A stretch of DNA of 64,000 bases from Nitrospira tepida. GTDB lineage: Bacteria; Nitrospirota; Nitrospiria; Nitrospirales; Nitrospiraceae. The stretch covers positions 2,016,001-2,080,000 of the forward strand of contig NZ_OX365700.1 in assembly GCF_947241125.1 (NCBI RefSeq). Direction: 5' to 3'. A program made the position numbers and the translations under genes. Of this stretch, positions 1-8,257 are shown piece after piece; position 1 is the stretch's first letter, and each line of letters starts with the position of its first letter. The notes under the pieces are model-generated. The model was not told where the DNA came from. It worked only from the letters and a program-made list of their open reading frames with translations, and searched no databases.

Positions 1-266
1 TCCACGGCATCTTTCACGTCCGCGTGGCCGGTCAGCACCATCACGTCGATGTCCGGTTGCCGTTCCTTGATCCATCGCAACACGGCCCGCCCGTCCATGC
101 CAGGCATGCGCAGATCGGTGATCACGCAATCGACGGAGGCGGTGGTGAGACAGTCGAGGCCGGCCTGCCCTCCCGCCGCCGTCAGGACATCACAGCCCTG
201 TTCCCGGAGCGTCTGCTCCAGGACGAGCCGCACATATTCTTCGTCATCAATGATCAAAATTCGCAT
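1..266 (-). CDS. response regulator receiver domain, partial (C-terminus outside window)
   Basis: The first 88 residues of a CheY-like receiver are visible. They start MRILIIDDEEYVRLVL, with the DDE acidic pocket near residues 7-9, the phospho-acceptor Asp in CVITDLRMPGMDG and the conserved Thr in VMVLTGHAD. The gene runs off the window, so any output domain cannot be seen. Its ATG overlaps the TGA of the upstream histidine kinase (TGATG), so the two are translationally coupled and most likely form a cognate two-component pair. The signal sensed is unknown. Confidence 0.9.
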   Translation of the reverse strand, partial: MRILIIDDEEYVRLVLEQTLREQGCDVLTAAGGQAGLDCLTTASVDCVITDLRMPGMDGRAVLRWIKERQPDIDVMVLTGHADVKDAV

Positions 267-1822
267 CAGGAGATGGCCTGTGGAAAGGCCAGGTAGAAGG
301 TTGCGCCCTGTCCCGGCATGGATTCCGCCCAGACGCGCCCGCCGTGCTTGTCCATGACCAGTTTGACGATGGCCAGACCGACGCCGGTGCCTTCAAAGGC
401 CTGCGCGCCGTGCAATCGTTCGAAGAGGCCGAAAATACGATCGGCATAGGCCTGGTCGAATCCGATGCCCCGGTCTCGGATGCAGAGGATCGTCTCAGTC
501 GCGGACAAGGTGCCGGTCACGACGATGTCGGCCGGCTCCCCAGGCCTGGCGAACTTCACGGCATTGTCGAGAAGGTTGGCGAGGGCTTGTCTGATGCTGA
601 CCGGTTCGCCATAGAGGTCGGCGAACGGGAGATCAATGGTGATCCTGGGCTTGGGACCTTGCGCGCCGGAGAGGCGCTCGGCCGCCAGCGTGCCGAGCAT
701 TTCGAGCAGGTTGAACCGCGACATCGGGAGCGAGGCCTGTTCCAACCGGGAGTATTTTAGGAGCGCGTCGATCATGTGCGTGAGGCGCAAGGCCGAGGTC
801 CGGATCACGTCGATGCGGTGCCGCAACTGCTCATCCTGAGTCTGGGCGAACTGTTTTTCCAGGAGGGAGGAGAACCCTTCGATCTCGCGCAGCGGGCCCT
901 TCAAGTCGTGCGCGACGGAGTAGGTGAAGGCCTCCAGCTCCTTGGTCTTGCGCTCCAGCGCCGAACTCCGTTCCCGAAGATTGGCCAGCATGGCCGCCAG
1001 GGCCTTCGATAGCCGGCCGACCTCGTCCTGACTGGACAGGGGTTGAAACCGCGCGGCCAGGTCGTGATGGGCCACGCGATCGGCGGTGGCGGCCAAACTC
1101 CGGAGCGGCTCGGCGATCTGGGAGTGCGCCACGGCGTAGGTGAGCAGAATCAGCCCCGCGAGGAGCAGGATGCCGGCGACCACGATCACGGTGCCCTGTT
1201 GAGACAACAGATCGCCCTCGGCTTTCATCTCCGCGGTCACGGCCGTCTGAAGGAGGACCAACCGGATCAGATGTTCAGACAGATCTTCGAGCGAGCGGGG
1301 GAGACCGTCGGAGGATGGTTCCGGCGAGGCACCGGCCCGCTCGGCCCATAAACTCTCCACATGGGAGAGCGTGGAGGCGATGGTCGAAACCAGGTGCGCT
1401 TCTTCTTCGACCAGGTCCAGCCGGCCGTGATCATCAAGCATGGTCAGGAGCCGCGGATGGTGGGGACGGATTAAGTGCGTGCCGCGATAAACCTCGAGTT
1501 GACGCCGCAACGTGTGCGAGATGGCTTCCCCCTGGCGGAACGATTCACGGGCCTCCTCGGCGGTCGCGGCATGCTCCCATCGGTGAAAGGTCAGGCGCAA
1601 TTCCCCGGCAAGCTGCTGCATCGCCGCCGTCGTCGCCAAGGCCGGCACCGTGATGCGGTGATGGCGGTCTACGTAACTGTTGATTTTGGAGAGGTAGAAC
1701 AGGATCGCCGCGAAGCTCAGGCCCAGCACGACCAGCAAGATGCCGAAGGAAGTCAGCAGCTTCTTTCCGATGGTCAACCGGCGGAACAATCGGAGCGGCG
1801 AGCGCAGGAGAGCGAACGACAT
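266..1822 (-). CDS. membrane-bound sensor histidine kinase with HAMP domain
   Basis: A 518-aa two-component sensor. A transmembrane segment near residues 20-45 (LLTSFGILLVVLGLSF) is followed by an extracytoplasmic helical region of about 150 residues, a second TM segment (GTVIVVAGILLLAGLILL), a HAMP linker, and a HisKA H-box (SVAHDLKGPLREIEGF). The ATPase domain has an N-box (ALANLLDNAVKFA), a G1 motif (DRGIGF) and a G2 motif (GTGVGLAIV). The C-terminal half resembles bacteriophytochrome-type HWE/HisKA kinases (FGLFERLHGAQ). The frame stays open far upstream, but that part overlaps the divergent regulator gene. I take the ATG at 1822, with 1837 as the alternative. It is coupled to the following response regulator. 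Confidence 0.88.
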   Translation of the reverse strand: MSFALLRSPLRLFRRLTIGKKLLTSFGILLVVLGLSFAAILFYLSKINSYVDRHHRITVPALATTAAMQQLAGELRLTFHRWEHAATAEEARESFRQGEAISHTLRRQLEVYRGTHLIRPHHPRLLTMLDDHGRLDLVEEEAHLVSTIASTLSHVESLWAERAGASPEPSSDGLPRSLEDLSEHLIRLVLLQTAVTAEMKAEGDLLSQQGTVIVVAGILLLAGLILLTYAVAHSQIAEPLRSLAATADRVAHHDLAARFQPLSSQDEVGRLSKALAAMLANLRERSSALERKTKELEAFTYSVAHDLKGPLREIEGFSSLLEKQFAQTQDEQLRHRIDVIRTSALRLTHMIDALLKYSRLEQASLPMSRFNLLEMLGTLAAERLSGAQGPKPRITIDLPFADLYGEPVSIRQALANLLDNAVKFARPGEPADIVVTGTLSATETILCIRDRGIGFDQAYADRIFGLFERLHGAQAFEGTGVGLAIVKLVMDKHGGRVWAESMPGQGATFYLAFPQAIS

Positions 1823-1895
1823 GGCGTAGCCTACCATAGGGGAGCCATGGAGGCCAGAGATCGGGGCGTCGGTGGTTGGCCGGCGCCCTTCAGGG

Positions 1896-1938
1896 ATACA
1901 GTATAGTTGACAGAATGTCCTGTATTGATTTATACAGG
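1896..1938. promoter_or_regulatory. operator: two palindromes around the promoter
   Basis: CCTGTAT (1919-1925) and ATACAGG (1932-1938) form a perfect 7-bp inverted repeat with a 6-bp spacer, lying over the -10 box. A second palindrome, ATACAGTAT, sits at 1896-1904 just upstream of the -35 box. The shared ATACAG/CTGTAT half-site suggests two operator sites for one dimeric regulator. The simplest reading is autoregulation by the HTH protein encoded at 1943. Confidence 0.6.
1907..1935 (+). promoter_or_regulatory. sigma-70 promoter of the molybdate-type regulator
   Basis: A perfect -35 box TTGACA (1907-1912) is followed after 17 bp by TTATAC (1930-1935). Transcription from here would begin at about 1942, next to the ATG at 1943, so the mRNA would be leaderless or nearly so. 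An upstream TTG start at 1907 is thereby ruled out, since it lies inside the -35 box. Confidence 0.7.
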
Positions 1939-1942
1939 CCGC

Positions 1943-3139
1943 ATGAGCGAGCAGCACCGCGCGGAGCCGGCCGAGAACATCGAGAATCGCCTGCGCCAGG
2001 TGCGGATGGCGCGCGGCCTGTCGCAAACGGAATTGGCGGCCCGGTCCGGCATCACCAGACAGGCGGTGTGCGCGATCGAAGCCAATCAATATTTGCCGAC
2101 GACCGCGGTGGCGCTGCGGCTCGCCGGCGTCCTGCACTGCCGGATCGAGGACCTCTTCAATCTCATTTCCAGCGGGGAAGAAATCGACGGCGAACTCATC
2201 GGAGTGGACCGGGCTTCTGCCGCCGGCCTGTTGCGGCAGCGGGTGAAAGTGGCGCAGGTCGGGGAACGGGTGATCGTGCGGCCGGTCACGCATCTCGGGG
2301 AAGTTTTGACCTATACGGTTCCCGCCGATGGGCTCGTGACGGGCATTCCGCCAGGAAAAGCAAAAACGTCGCCTCTCCGGGTCAAGGTACGGTTGTTGCG
2401 CGAGTGGGCCTCCATTCGCGAAGCGGTCGCCGTGGCCGGCTGCGACCCGGCCATTTTTCTGGCAGGCGATTATCTGCGACGCCGGCAGCACGGGGCCTCG
2501 GTGGTCGGTTGGACGGCGGGCAGCGCGGCGGCTGTCGAGGCGCTCAAGCGGGGGGAGGTCCATGTCGCCGGCGTGCATGTGGTGGATCGCAAGACCGGAG
2601 AATCGAATCTGCCCTATCTGCGGCGGCATCTTGATCCGAAACACTATGCCGTGGTGACCTTTGCGGCATGGGAGCAGGGGTGGATGGTCCGGCGGGGCAA
2701 TCCACGCGGGATCAGGGAAGCCGGCGACCTGGCGCGAAAGGACGTCACGTTGGTGAATCGGGAAGAGGGAGCCGGCGCCAGGCTACTGTTGGATCAGCGC
2801 TTGACTGACGCGGGGGTGAAGGGAGGGCAGGTGAGAGGCTACCGCCATGTGGTGCCGTCCCATTTCGCCGTGGCGCGTGCCGTGGCGGACGGGTTGGCGG
2901 ATGTCGGCGTAGGGGTCGGCGCGGCGGCGACGGCTTTCGGCCTGGACTTTCTTCCGCTGCAGACCGAGCGCTATGATCTCGTGGTCCCGGCCGGCCTCTT
3001 GAAATCTCACCCCGCGCTCCAGCAATTTTTGGACACCATCGTCAGCCGGGCCTTCAGGGCTGAAGTGGAAGCGCTGGGGGGGTACGACACGAGGGAAACC
3101 GGGATGGTGCGGGAGCTGTTCGACAAACGCTCCGCCTAA
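1943..3139 (+). CDS. Xre-family HTH regulator fused to periplasmic-binding-like (molybdate-type) sensor domain
   Basis: A 398-aa one-component regulator. The N-terminus carries an Xre HTH (RLRQVRMARGLSQTELAARS), followed by a linker and a PBP-like domain of about 200 residues related to molybdate/tungstate-binding proteins (COG1910/PF12727 type, e.g. WTAGSAAAVEALKRGEVHVAG, then NREEGAGARLLLD). Family members sense oxyanion or molybdopterin-related ligands with the binding-protein fold and control molybdenum genes. It lies at the head of a block of ModA-like genes, which supports that role. The ATG at 1943 is chosen because the only upstream in-frame start (TTG 1907) is inside the -35 box. Ligand specificity is inferred. 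Confidence 0.85.
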   Translation: MSEQHRAEPAENIENRLRQVRMARGLSQTELAARSGITRQAVCAIEANQYLPTTAVALRLAGVLHCRIEDLFNLISSGEEIDGELIGVDRASAAGLLRQRVKVAQVGERVIVRPVTHLGEVLTYTVPADGLVTGIPPGKAKTSPLRVKVRLLREWASIREAVAVAGCDPAIFLAGDYLRRRQHGASVVGWTAGSAAAVEALKRGEVHVAGVHVVDRKTGESNLPYLRRHLDPKHYAVVTFAAWEQGWMVRRGNPRGIREAGDLARKDVTLVNREEGAGARLLLDQRLTDAGVKGGQVRGYRHVVPSHFAVARAVADGLADVGVGVGAAATAFGLDFLPLQTERYDLVVPAGLLKSHPALQQFLDTIVSRAFRAEVEALGGYDTRETGMVRELFDKRSA

Positions 3140-3205
3140 TTCGGATGAACACCCTCTTGTCACAGATAGGAAGCCGACAGGATCGTCGCTGATCGAGGAG
3201 CAACT

Positions 3206-4048
3206 ATGATGAGGGTACGTCTGTGGCTGGTTGTCTATGCGCTGGCGGCCGTTGCGGCCGTAGCCGGGCCGTCCCAGGCCGGGCAGTCGCGAGAAACATT
3301 CGTCATTGCCGGCTCGCCAAGCCTGGCCGTTCCCTTGAAGGCTTTGGCAGAGGCCTATGAGGCCAAGCACCCGAACGTGAAAGTGCTGCTCTACTTCGAC
3401 AACGGGTTGGATCTCAGGCGCACCATCGCCGGCATGGAAAACAGCATGGTCGGCCAATATTTCATCGGGAAGGGGCCGATTCACTTGGTCGCTCCAGGCG
3501 GGGACGAATTGATCACCAGATTGGAGCAAAAATACTACGTGCTGCCTGGCACCAAGCGCGCCTACGCCCAGGAGCATCTGGTCTTGGTCGTGCCGGAATC
3601 ATTGGTCGAAGCGCCGGCGTCGTTTGAAGAGTTGGGGCAGAACGGGAAAACGAGGGTCGCGATCGCGGATGCACAACGGACAAAGTTGGGGTTACAGACA
3701 CAGGGCGTCCTGCAGGCGCTGGATCTTGCGGACAAGTTGAAAGGCCGGCTCGACGTGGCGAGCGACTCCCGTGGGGTCCTCGACCATGTCCTCAGCGGCG
3801 AGGCCGACATGGGCATTGTGTTCGAACATGAGGCGGTGAAAGAGCAGGAACGGGTGCGCATCGTGGCGAGGGCGGATCGCGGATATCAGCCGATTGTCCA
3901 TTCCATGGCGATGGAGCGGTACTGTCCCAATCGAACGTTGTGCGAGGATTTCCTGGCGTTCATTCAAACGGCCGAGGCGCAAGACGTGGTTCGGCTGGCC
4001 GGGTATGGAGTGCCGGGCGAACAGCGTGCCGGCGGCGTTCGGCATTAG
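3206..4048 (+). CDS. ModA-like extracytoplasmic substrate-binding protein
   Basis: 280 aa, with an N-terminal signal peptide (hydrophobic LWLVVYALAAVAAVAG, likely cleaved after SQA). The mature part begins FVIAGSPSLAVPLKALAEAYEAKHPNVKV, the pattern of type II periplasmic binding proteins of the molybdate/sulfate class. A good ribosome site (GAGGAG) precedes the ATG. It follows the HTH-PBP regulator by 66 bp in the same direction. It is divergent from the two other ModA-like proteins here, so its ligand could be molybdate, tungstate or another oxyanion. No permease is adjacent; the modBC genes 4 kb downstream are the nearest candidates. Confidence 0.75.
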   Translation: MMRVRLWLVVYALAAVAAVAGPSQAGQSRETFVIAGSPSLAVPLKALAEAYEAKHPNVKVLLYFDNGLDLRRTIAGMENSMVGQYFIGKGPIHLVAPGGDELITRLEQKYYVLPGTKRAYAQEHLVLVVPESLVEAPASFEELGQNGKTRVAIADAQRTKLGLQTQGVLQALDLADKLKGRLDVASDSRGVLDHVLSGEADMGIVFEHEAVKEQERVRIVARADRGYQPIVHSMAMERYCPNRTLCEDFLAFIQTAEAQDVVRLAGYGVPGEQRAGGVRH

Positions 4049-4075
4049 GCGAGCGGCGTTATTTTTATGTGCGCG

Positions 4076-4095
4076 TTGTCAATTATACATGACAA
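4076..4095. promoter_or_regulatory. inverted repeat upstream of the lipoprotein/porin genes
   Basis: TTGTCA (4076-4081) and TGACAA (4090-4095) are inverted around an 8-bp AT-rich spacer in the 91-bp gap before the gene at 4140. The whole gap is AT-rich in a GC-rich neighbourhood, so it is a likely promoter/operator region. I could not place a convincing -35/-10 pair. Confidence 0.35.
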
Positions 4096-4139
4096 TACAT
4101 CATTCATAATGTAATTGCTCGCGGCCTGGAGGAGGATCG

Positions 4140-4817
4140 ATGAAGGGGAGAGAACTGGCGCAAGGTGGGATGAATCGGAGGATGACATGTGCCGCGATCG
4201 GAGTGTTCGTGTTTGCGATGGCGGCAGTGGGCTGCGCGAGGCTGCCCTATACGACGCAGACCATCCACGAGGATCAACGGGTGGTCGTCACGTTGCAGCG
4301 GGAGATCGACGCCCCGGCCTATACCCATCCGGTTCAGATATCGGACCAGGACCTGTCCGCCATTCTCAGGGGGTTTTCGTTGCGGAAGCAGCAACGGTTG
4401 CCGCTTCGCTGGTTTGCGGAGGAGGTCCCGCCGACGCCGCTGTTCCGCGAAGACGAACTCGCCGTGTTGGCGGGGCCGTTGGCGAAAGGCCTTCGGAAAG
4501 CCGGGCCGAACGAGCGCGTTCATTTTGAGTTACGGGCGCCAGGCAACAACCCTCATGACGAGTGGGATACGACGGCCGGGTGGATAGCCGTCCGTGAGCC
4601 TTCCCTGCGACTCGAGGTGGACTACCATCACGTGCAAACGCCGAGACAGAAGTCTTCTCCCTACGATTACAACTATCCCACCCCGCCCCCGACCAAGAGC
4701 GAGTACCTCCTGTATTTCGAACCGGGCAGGTTCTGGGGAACGGCGCCCGGTTTCGAGAAGCCCGTGTTGCAGTACAGGGACTTTCTTAGGAGCGCGCCCA
4801 TCGTCCCGATGAAGTGA
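4140..4817 (+). CDS. hypothetical lipoprotein
   Basis: 225 aa. After a basic N-terminus there is a hydrophobic stretch (AAIGVFVFAMAAVGC) ending in a lipobox-like AVGC, so it is probably a lipoprotein anchored in the inner or outer membrane. I do not recognise the family. The mature part contains FSLRKQQRLPLRWF and a Pro/Tyr-rich segment (YDYNYPTPPPTKSEYLLYFEPG). The start is supported by a strong ribosome site (GGAGGAGGATCG) just before the ATG. It is followed after 64 bp by the porin gene, so both may be transcribed together and act in the envelope. Confidence 0.7.
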   Translation: MKGRELAQGGMNRRMTCAAIGVFVFAMAAVGCARLPYTTQTIHEDQRVVVTLQREIDAPAYTHPVQISDQDLSAILRGFSLRKQQRLPLRWFAEEVPPTPLFREDELAVLAGPLAKGLRKAGPNERVHFELRAPGNNPHDEWDTTAGWIAVREPSLRLEVDYHHVQTPRQKSSPYDYNYPTPPPTKSEYLLYFEPGRFWGTAPGFEKPVLQYRDFLRSAPIVPMK

Positions 4818-4881
4818 TTCTTGCGATTCATTCGATACCGGATTATCCGCGCGAACATTCATATCTCGTTCAGGAGGATTT

Positions 4882-6597
4882 ATGAGGAGCAGGTTCCGGT
4901 GCCTGACAGAGCCAGGTTTCTGGGTGACCGTGGCGTTCATCGTCACAGCCGTTGCGGGGGGGCTGAGCCTCCCTCCGGCCATTGCCGCGGAGTCCGGACG
5001 CCTGGTTGAGAAGGATGGAAAGCTTGTGTTTGTCGAAAGCACCGATCCGGCGATCAAGCTGTTGCTGGAGCGCGCGCTCAAGCAGGGCCTGATCACGAAG
5101 GAAGAATACGAAAAGGTCGAAAAAGAGTCCGAAGAGCGGGCCTATGCGCTCACGCCGACTTTCAAAGGCTGGTATGACCGCGGATTCAACCTCTCGATGA
5201 ACGACAATGCGTTCTACCTGAAAATCCGATTTCGCGCGCAATTGCGCTATACGCAGCGTTTTCGCAACGACGCCTGGCGAGATCCCGGAGACGCCAAGAA
5301 CTTTCCGGAACTGCTGGGCGTGTTCGGGGATTACCGGGCGAACCGGTCGGACGAGACCGGCTCCAGCTTCAATGTGCGTCGCGCCCGCTTGTATTTCATG
5401 GGGCACCTGTTCAATCCCGACTTCAAATATTACGTGCAGCTTGCGGGGGAGACGGCGGAGAACTCCCAATCGCCGGGCTCGGTCCGGGTCCTGGACCTGA
5501 ATTTTTCAAGCACGCACTTCCCGCTCTTTAATATCCAATTCGGTCAATACAAGGTCTATTTCAATCGCGCGCAGATCAATTCGACGGCCTCCATGCAGTT
5601 TGCCGAACGCGCGTTGGTGATGGACGCCTTCACGGCCAGCGGTCTCGATCGTCGGGACATCGGCATCACGATCATGAACGACGAGGAGATCTATCCGGTC
5701 AATTACTATGTCGGGATCTTCAACGGCGCCGGGCCGAGCTTCAATCGCATCGGCGGATTCTTCAGCGAGCAGCCCACGGAGAATTGCGGCGGAGGCACGA
5801 CCGGGCAGAATCCCTTTCCTTCTCCGGCTAGCTGTCCGGCGCCTCAACGGAATATCAATGCCAACCTCCGAAACGACATCAACCAGCTCATGTATGTGGC
5901 GCGCTTGAACTGGAACATCATGGGACGGCCTGGATATGGAGAAGGTGATCTGGCCTATTCGGAGACGCCTCAAATAGCTGTGGGGGGCGGGTTCTCCTAC
6001 AATCCGGCGGTCAATGCCAGCTCCAACAGTTCCTTCGTCGGTACGGATCTGGCCAACCTGAATTTCCGACGACAAATCGCGGCGTTTGGCAACGCCCGGC
6101 AGCTCGGCTGGGGAATCGTGGATTACGCCACCTGGGCGCTTGACGGCGTGTTCAAGTACCGCGGGTTCTCGCTTCAGGGAGAGTATTACTTCAAGAACGT
6201 GACCCGTCACGAGAAGGGCCTGCCCTGCATGAATACCACCTGCACCCAGACCGCGCCCGGGCTGCTCGGCAATGCGACCGGGTGGTATGTGCAGACCGGC
6301 TATTATGTGATCCCTCGCTATCTGGAGATCGCCGGCCGTTATGCCTATTGGGACCCCGACACCAATTCGGCCGACGACCTGATCAAGCAGGTGGACCTGT
6401 CGCTCAACTGGTTTTTGAACGGCACCTATGACCATCAGATCATGGTGACCTATAGCAACATCGCGATGGGCACCGGCGGCTACGCGATCGGCCGCAGCGC
6501 GCCCCTTCCCCCTCAGTCCGGGACCATTCCGCTTGACGCGAGCGGCGGGACACTGATCGAAAACATGATCCGCGTGCAGTACCAGATTTTCTTCTGA
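4882..6597 (+). CDS. phosphate-selective porin O/P-type outer-membrane channel
   Basis: 571 aa with a signal peptide (VTVAFIVTAVAGG, cleavage probably near AIAA). A short acidic coiled region (LLLERALKQGLITKEEYEKVEKE) is followed by a long beta-rich barrel (FYLKIRFRAQLRYTQRF, FNVRRARLYFMGHLFNPDFKYYVQLAGE, FNIQFGQYKVYFNRAQI) ending in a terminal aromatic motif (VQYQIFF). The RRARL...PDFKYY pattern is characteristic of the OprO/OprP family, known for phosphate or other anions. Its place between ModA-like genes suggests passage of molybdate or a similar oxyanion across the outer membrane; that substrate is inferred. A good ribosome site (CAGGAGGA) precedes the start. Confidence 0.82.
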   Translation: MRSRFRCLTEPGFWVTVAFIVTAVAGGLSLPPAIAAESGRLVEKDGKLVFVESTDPAIKLLLERALKQGLITKEEYEKVEKESEERAYALTPTFKGWYDRGFNLSMNDNAFYLKIRFRAQLRYTQRFRNDAWRDPGDAKNFPELLGVFGDYRANRSDETGSSFNVRRARLYFMGHLFNPDFKYYVQLAGETAENSQSPGSVRVLDLNFSSTHFPLFNIQFGQYKVYFNRAQINSTASMQFAERALVMDAFTASGLDRRDIGITIMNDEEIYPVNYYVGIFNGAGPSFNRIGGFFSEQPTENCGGGTTGQNPFPSPASCPAPQRNINANLRNDINQLMYVARLNWNIMGRPGYGEGDLAYSETPQIAVGGGFSYNPAVNASSNSSFVGTDLANLNFRRQIAAFGNARQLGWGIVDYATWALDGVFKYRGFSLQGEYYFKNVTRHEKGLPCMNTTCTQTAPGLLGNATGWYVQTGYYVIPRYLEIAGRYAYWDPDTNSADDLIKQVDLSLNWFLNGTYDHQIMVTYSNIAMGTGGYAIGRSAPLPPQSGTIPLDASGGTLIENMIRVQYQIFF

Positions 6598-6729
6598 TAG
6601 GAGATTCCGGTCGAACGAGCACCGTCGGCGAATCGTCATCATGGCCGTGGAAGCGGCAGGGCATGACGTTGAGCAGGACAAAACAAGAGTGTTAGGTTGG
6701 TCACATTGATCATTGATGCGGAGGAAGGC

Positions 6730-7533
6730 ATGAAGCTGGTCATGAGCCGACGATCGATATTGAACCTGAGCGGGCGATGGGCGATGGCGATGGTCCTGGT
6801 TGCGCTGTGGACTCCATGGACCGCCTGGGCCGGCGATCTCACCATTGCGGCTGCATCGGATCTCAATTTTGCCTTCAAGGAACTGGTCGGCGAATATGAG
6901 AAGAAAACCGGCGAACGAGTCAAATTGACGTTGGGCTCATCCGGAAATTTTTTCTCGCAGATCCAGAACGGCGCCCCGTTTGATCTGTACTTCTCGGCCG
7001 ACATCGCCTATCCCAAGAAACTGGAGGATACCGGCCTGACCGTGCCGGGGTCGCTCTACAAGTATGCCGTCGGCCGCATCGTCGTCTGGACTCTGTCCGG
7101 ATCGACTCTGCCCGTGGAGAACCGAGGGATCGAGGTCCTGCTCGATCCCTCGGTCAAGAAGATCGCGATCGCCAATCCCAAGCACGCGCCCTACGGCCGG
7201 GCCGCGGTCTCGGCGATGGATCACTTCAAGCTGCATGAGCGGGTCAAAGACAAGCTGGTGCTCGGGGAGAATATTTCACAGACGGCGCAGTTCATCGAAT
7301 CAGGAGCCTCGGACGTCGGAATCATCGCTCTATCCCTCGCCTTGGCGCCTGCGATGAAAGCCAACGGAAAATATTGGGAGATTCCTGCCGACGCCCATCC
7401 GCCGCTGGAACAGGGGGCTGTGATCCTCAAGAGTTCGTCGAATCAGGACCGCGCCAAATCCTTTCTGGAATTTCTCAAGGGGCCGGAAGGCAGGACGATC
7501 ATGACCCGTTATGGTTTTACACTGCCCTCGTAA
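6730..7533 (+). CDS. modA: molybdate ABC transporter substrate-binding protein
   Basis: 267 aa. The signal peptide (WAMAMVLVALWTPWTAWAG) is followed by the typical ModA start DLTIAAASDLNFAFKEL, then FSADIAYPKKLEDTG, IAIANPKHAPYGRAA and SDVGIIALSLALAP, all strong ModA signatures including the Ser residues that contact the oxyanion. The ATG at 6730 has a ribosome site (GGAGGAAGG) at the right distance; an earlier in-frame start at 6697 lacks one. It is the best ModA candidate to serve the downstream modB-modC pair, with two small genes lying between. Confidence 0.9.
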   Translation: MKLVMSRRSILNLSGRWAMAMVLVALWTPWTAWAGDLTIAAASDLNFAFKELVGEYEKKTGERVKLTLGSSGNFFSQIQNGAPFDLYFSADIAYPKKLEDTGLTVPGSLYKYAVGRIVVWTLSGSTLPVENRGIEVLLDPSVKKIAIANPKHAPYGRAAVSAMDHFKLHERVKDKLVLGENISQTAQFIESGASDVGIIALSLALAPAMKANGKYWEIPADAHPPLEQGAVILKSSSNQDRAKSFLEFLKGPEGRTIMTRYGFTLPS

Positions 7534-7537
7534 ACTG

Positions 7538-7927
7538 ATGGAACCAAACAGGCATGAAAGCCGAGCCTCGATTCGTTCACTGGCGTTGGCCCTCTGTTGG
7601 TCAATGGCGACAGCCGGCTGTTCGGATGCGGTCACGATGGTGCGGGAAACGCCGTCAGGAGGGGTGGTCTCCTATTCCTACAAAGCAGACCGGGGCGGCC
7701 ATCTGATGTCGCCGTATCGGCGGGAAGCCGACGCGCTCATGATGCGGAAGTGTCCAACCGGCTATCGCATCGTGCGGGAAGGGGAGGCGCGCGGCTATTC
7801 GAGCGTCTCCGGCATCAGGGAAGGCACCGAGGACGAAGGCATCGGACGGAAATGGGGCGTTCAGTTCGAATGCAAGGCATCGCAGGGTCAAGGAGGACAG
7901 TCCATTGACGGGCGTGGCGGGCGGTAG
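7538..7927 (+). CDS. small hypothetical lipoprotein
   Basis: 129 aa, starting 5 bp after modA. The N-terminus (SIRSLALALCWSMATAGC) ends in a lipobox (TAGC), indicating lipidation. The mature domain, with KADRGGHLMSPYRREADALMMRKCPTGYRIVREGEARGY split around a Cys, has the look of small envelope proteins of unknown function seen in Nitrospirae and Proteobacteria. The tight spacing to modA suggests co-transcription, but nothing in the sequence shows a direct role in molybdate uptake. Confidence 0.65.
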   Translation: MEPNRHESRASIRSLALALCWSMATAGCSDAVTMVRETPSGGVVSYSYKADRGGHLMSPYRREADALMMRKCPTGYRIVREGEARGYSSVSGIREGTEDEGIGRKWGVQFECKASQGQGGQSIDGRGGR

Positions 7928-7989
7928 CAGGGCCATCCCTTATGAATGTAAAGAGGTCGTTCGTCTGTTCTTAACCAAGGAGGACACTC

Positions 7990-8193
7990 ATGAAGCTGAG
8001 CGCGCGCAACCAATTTCAAGGCACGGTGACCAAGATCACGGAAGGCCAGGCGATGGCCGAGGTGGTGGTGAAGGTCGGCACGCTCGAGTTCATTGCCGCT
8101 ATTACGGAAGGGTCGGTCAAAAATATGGGGCTCAAGGTCAACGATCAAGTGACCGTCGCGATCAAGGCAACCGAGGTGATGATCGGCAAGTAG
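7990..8193 (+). CDS. molbindin (Mop, single TOBE domain)
   Basis: 67 aa consisting of one TOBE domain: MKLSARNQFQGTVTKI, then AMAEVVVKVG, ITEGSVKNMGL and VTVAIKATEVMIGK. This is the complete length of the molbindin family, cytoplasmic hexamers that bind and buffer molybdate or tungstate. A strong ribosome site (AAGGAGG) lies just upstream. Its place between modA and modB makes molybdate storage the obvious role. Confidence 0.92.
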   Translation: MKLSARNQFQGTVTKITEGQAMAEVVVKVGTLEFIAAITEGSVKNMGLKVNDQVTVAIKATEVMIGK

Positions 8194-8257
8194 GGCCTCC
8201 GTTGACATTTGCGGATTCGCCTTCCTACCATGGCCCGCCCGTGCCATCGGTCGGCCG

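Noticed and set aside
1823-2644. Upstream extension of the histidine kinase reading frame on the minus strand
   Set aside because: It lies antisense to the clear HTH-PBP regulator gene and has no domain or ribosome site; the kinase starts at 1822 or 1837.
4076-4117. Sigma-70 promoter built on TTGTCA before the lipoprotein gene
   Set aside because: No -10 box at an acceptable distance; kept only as an inverted repeat.
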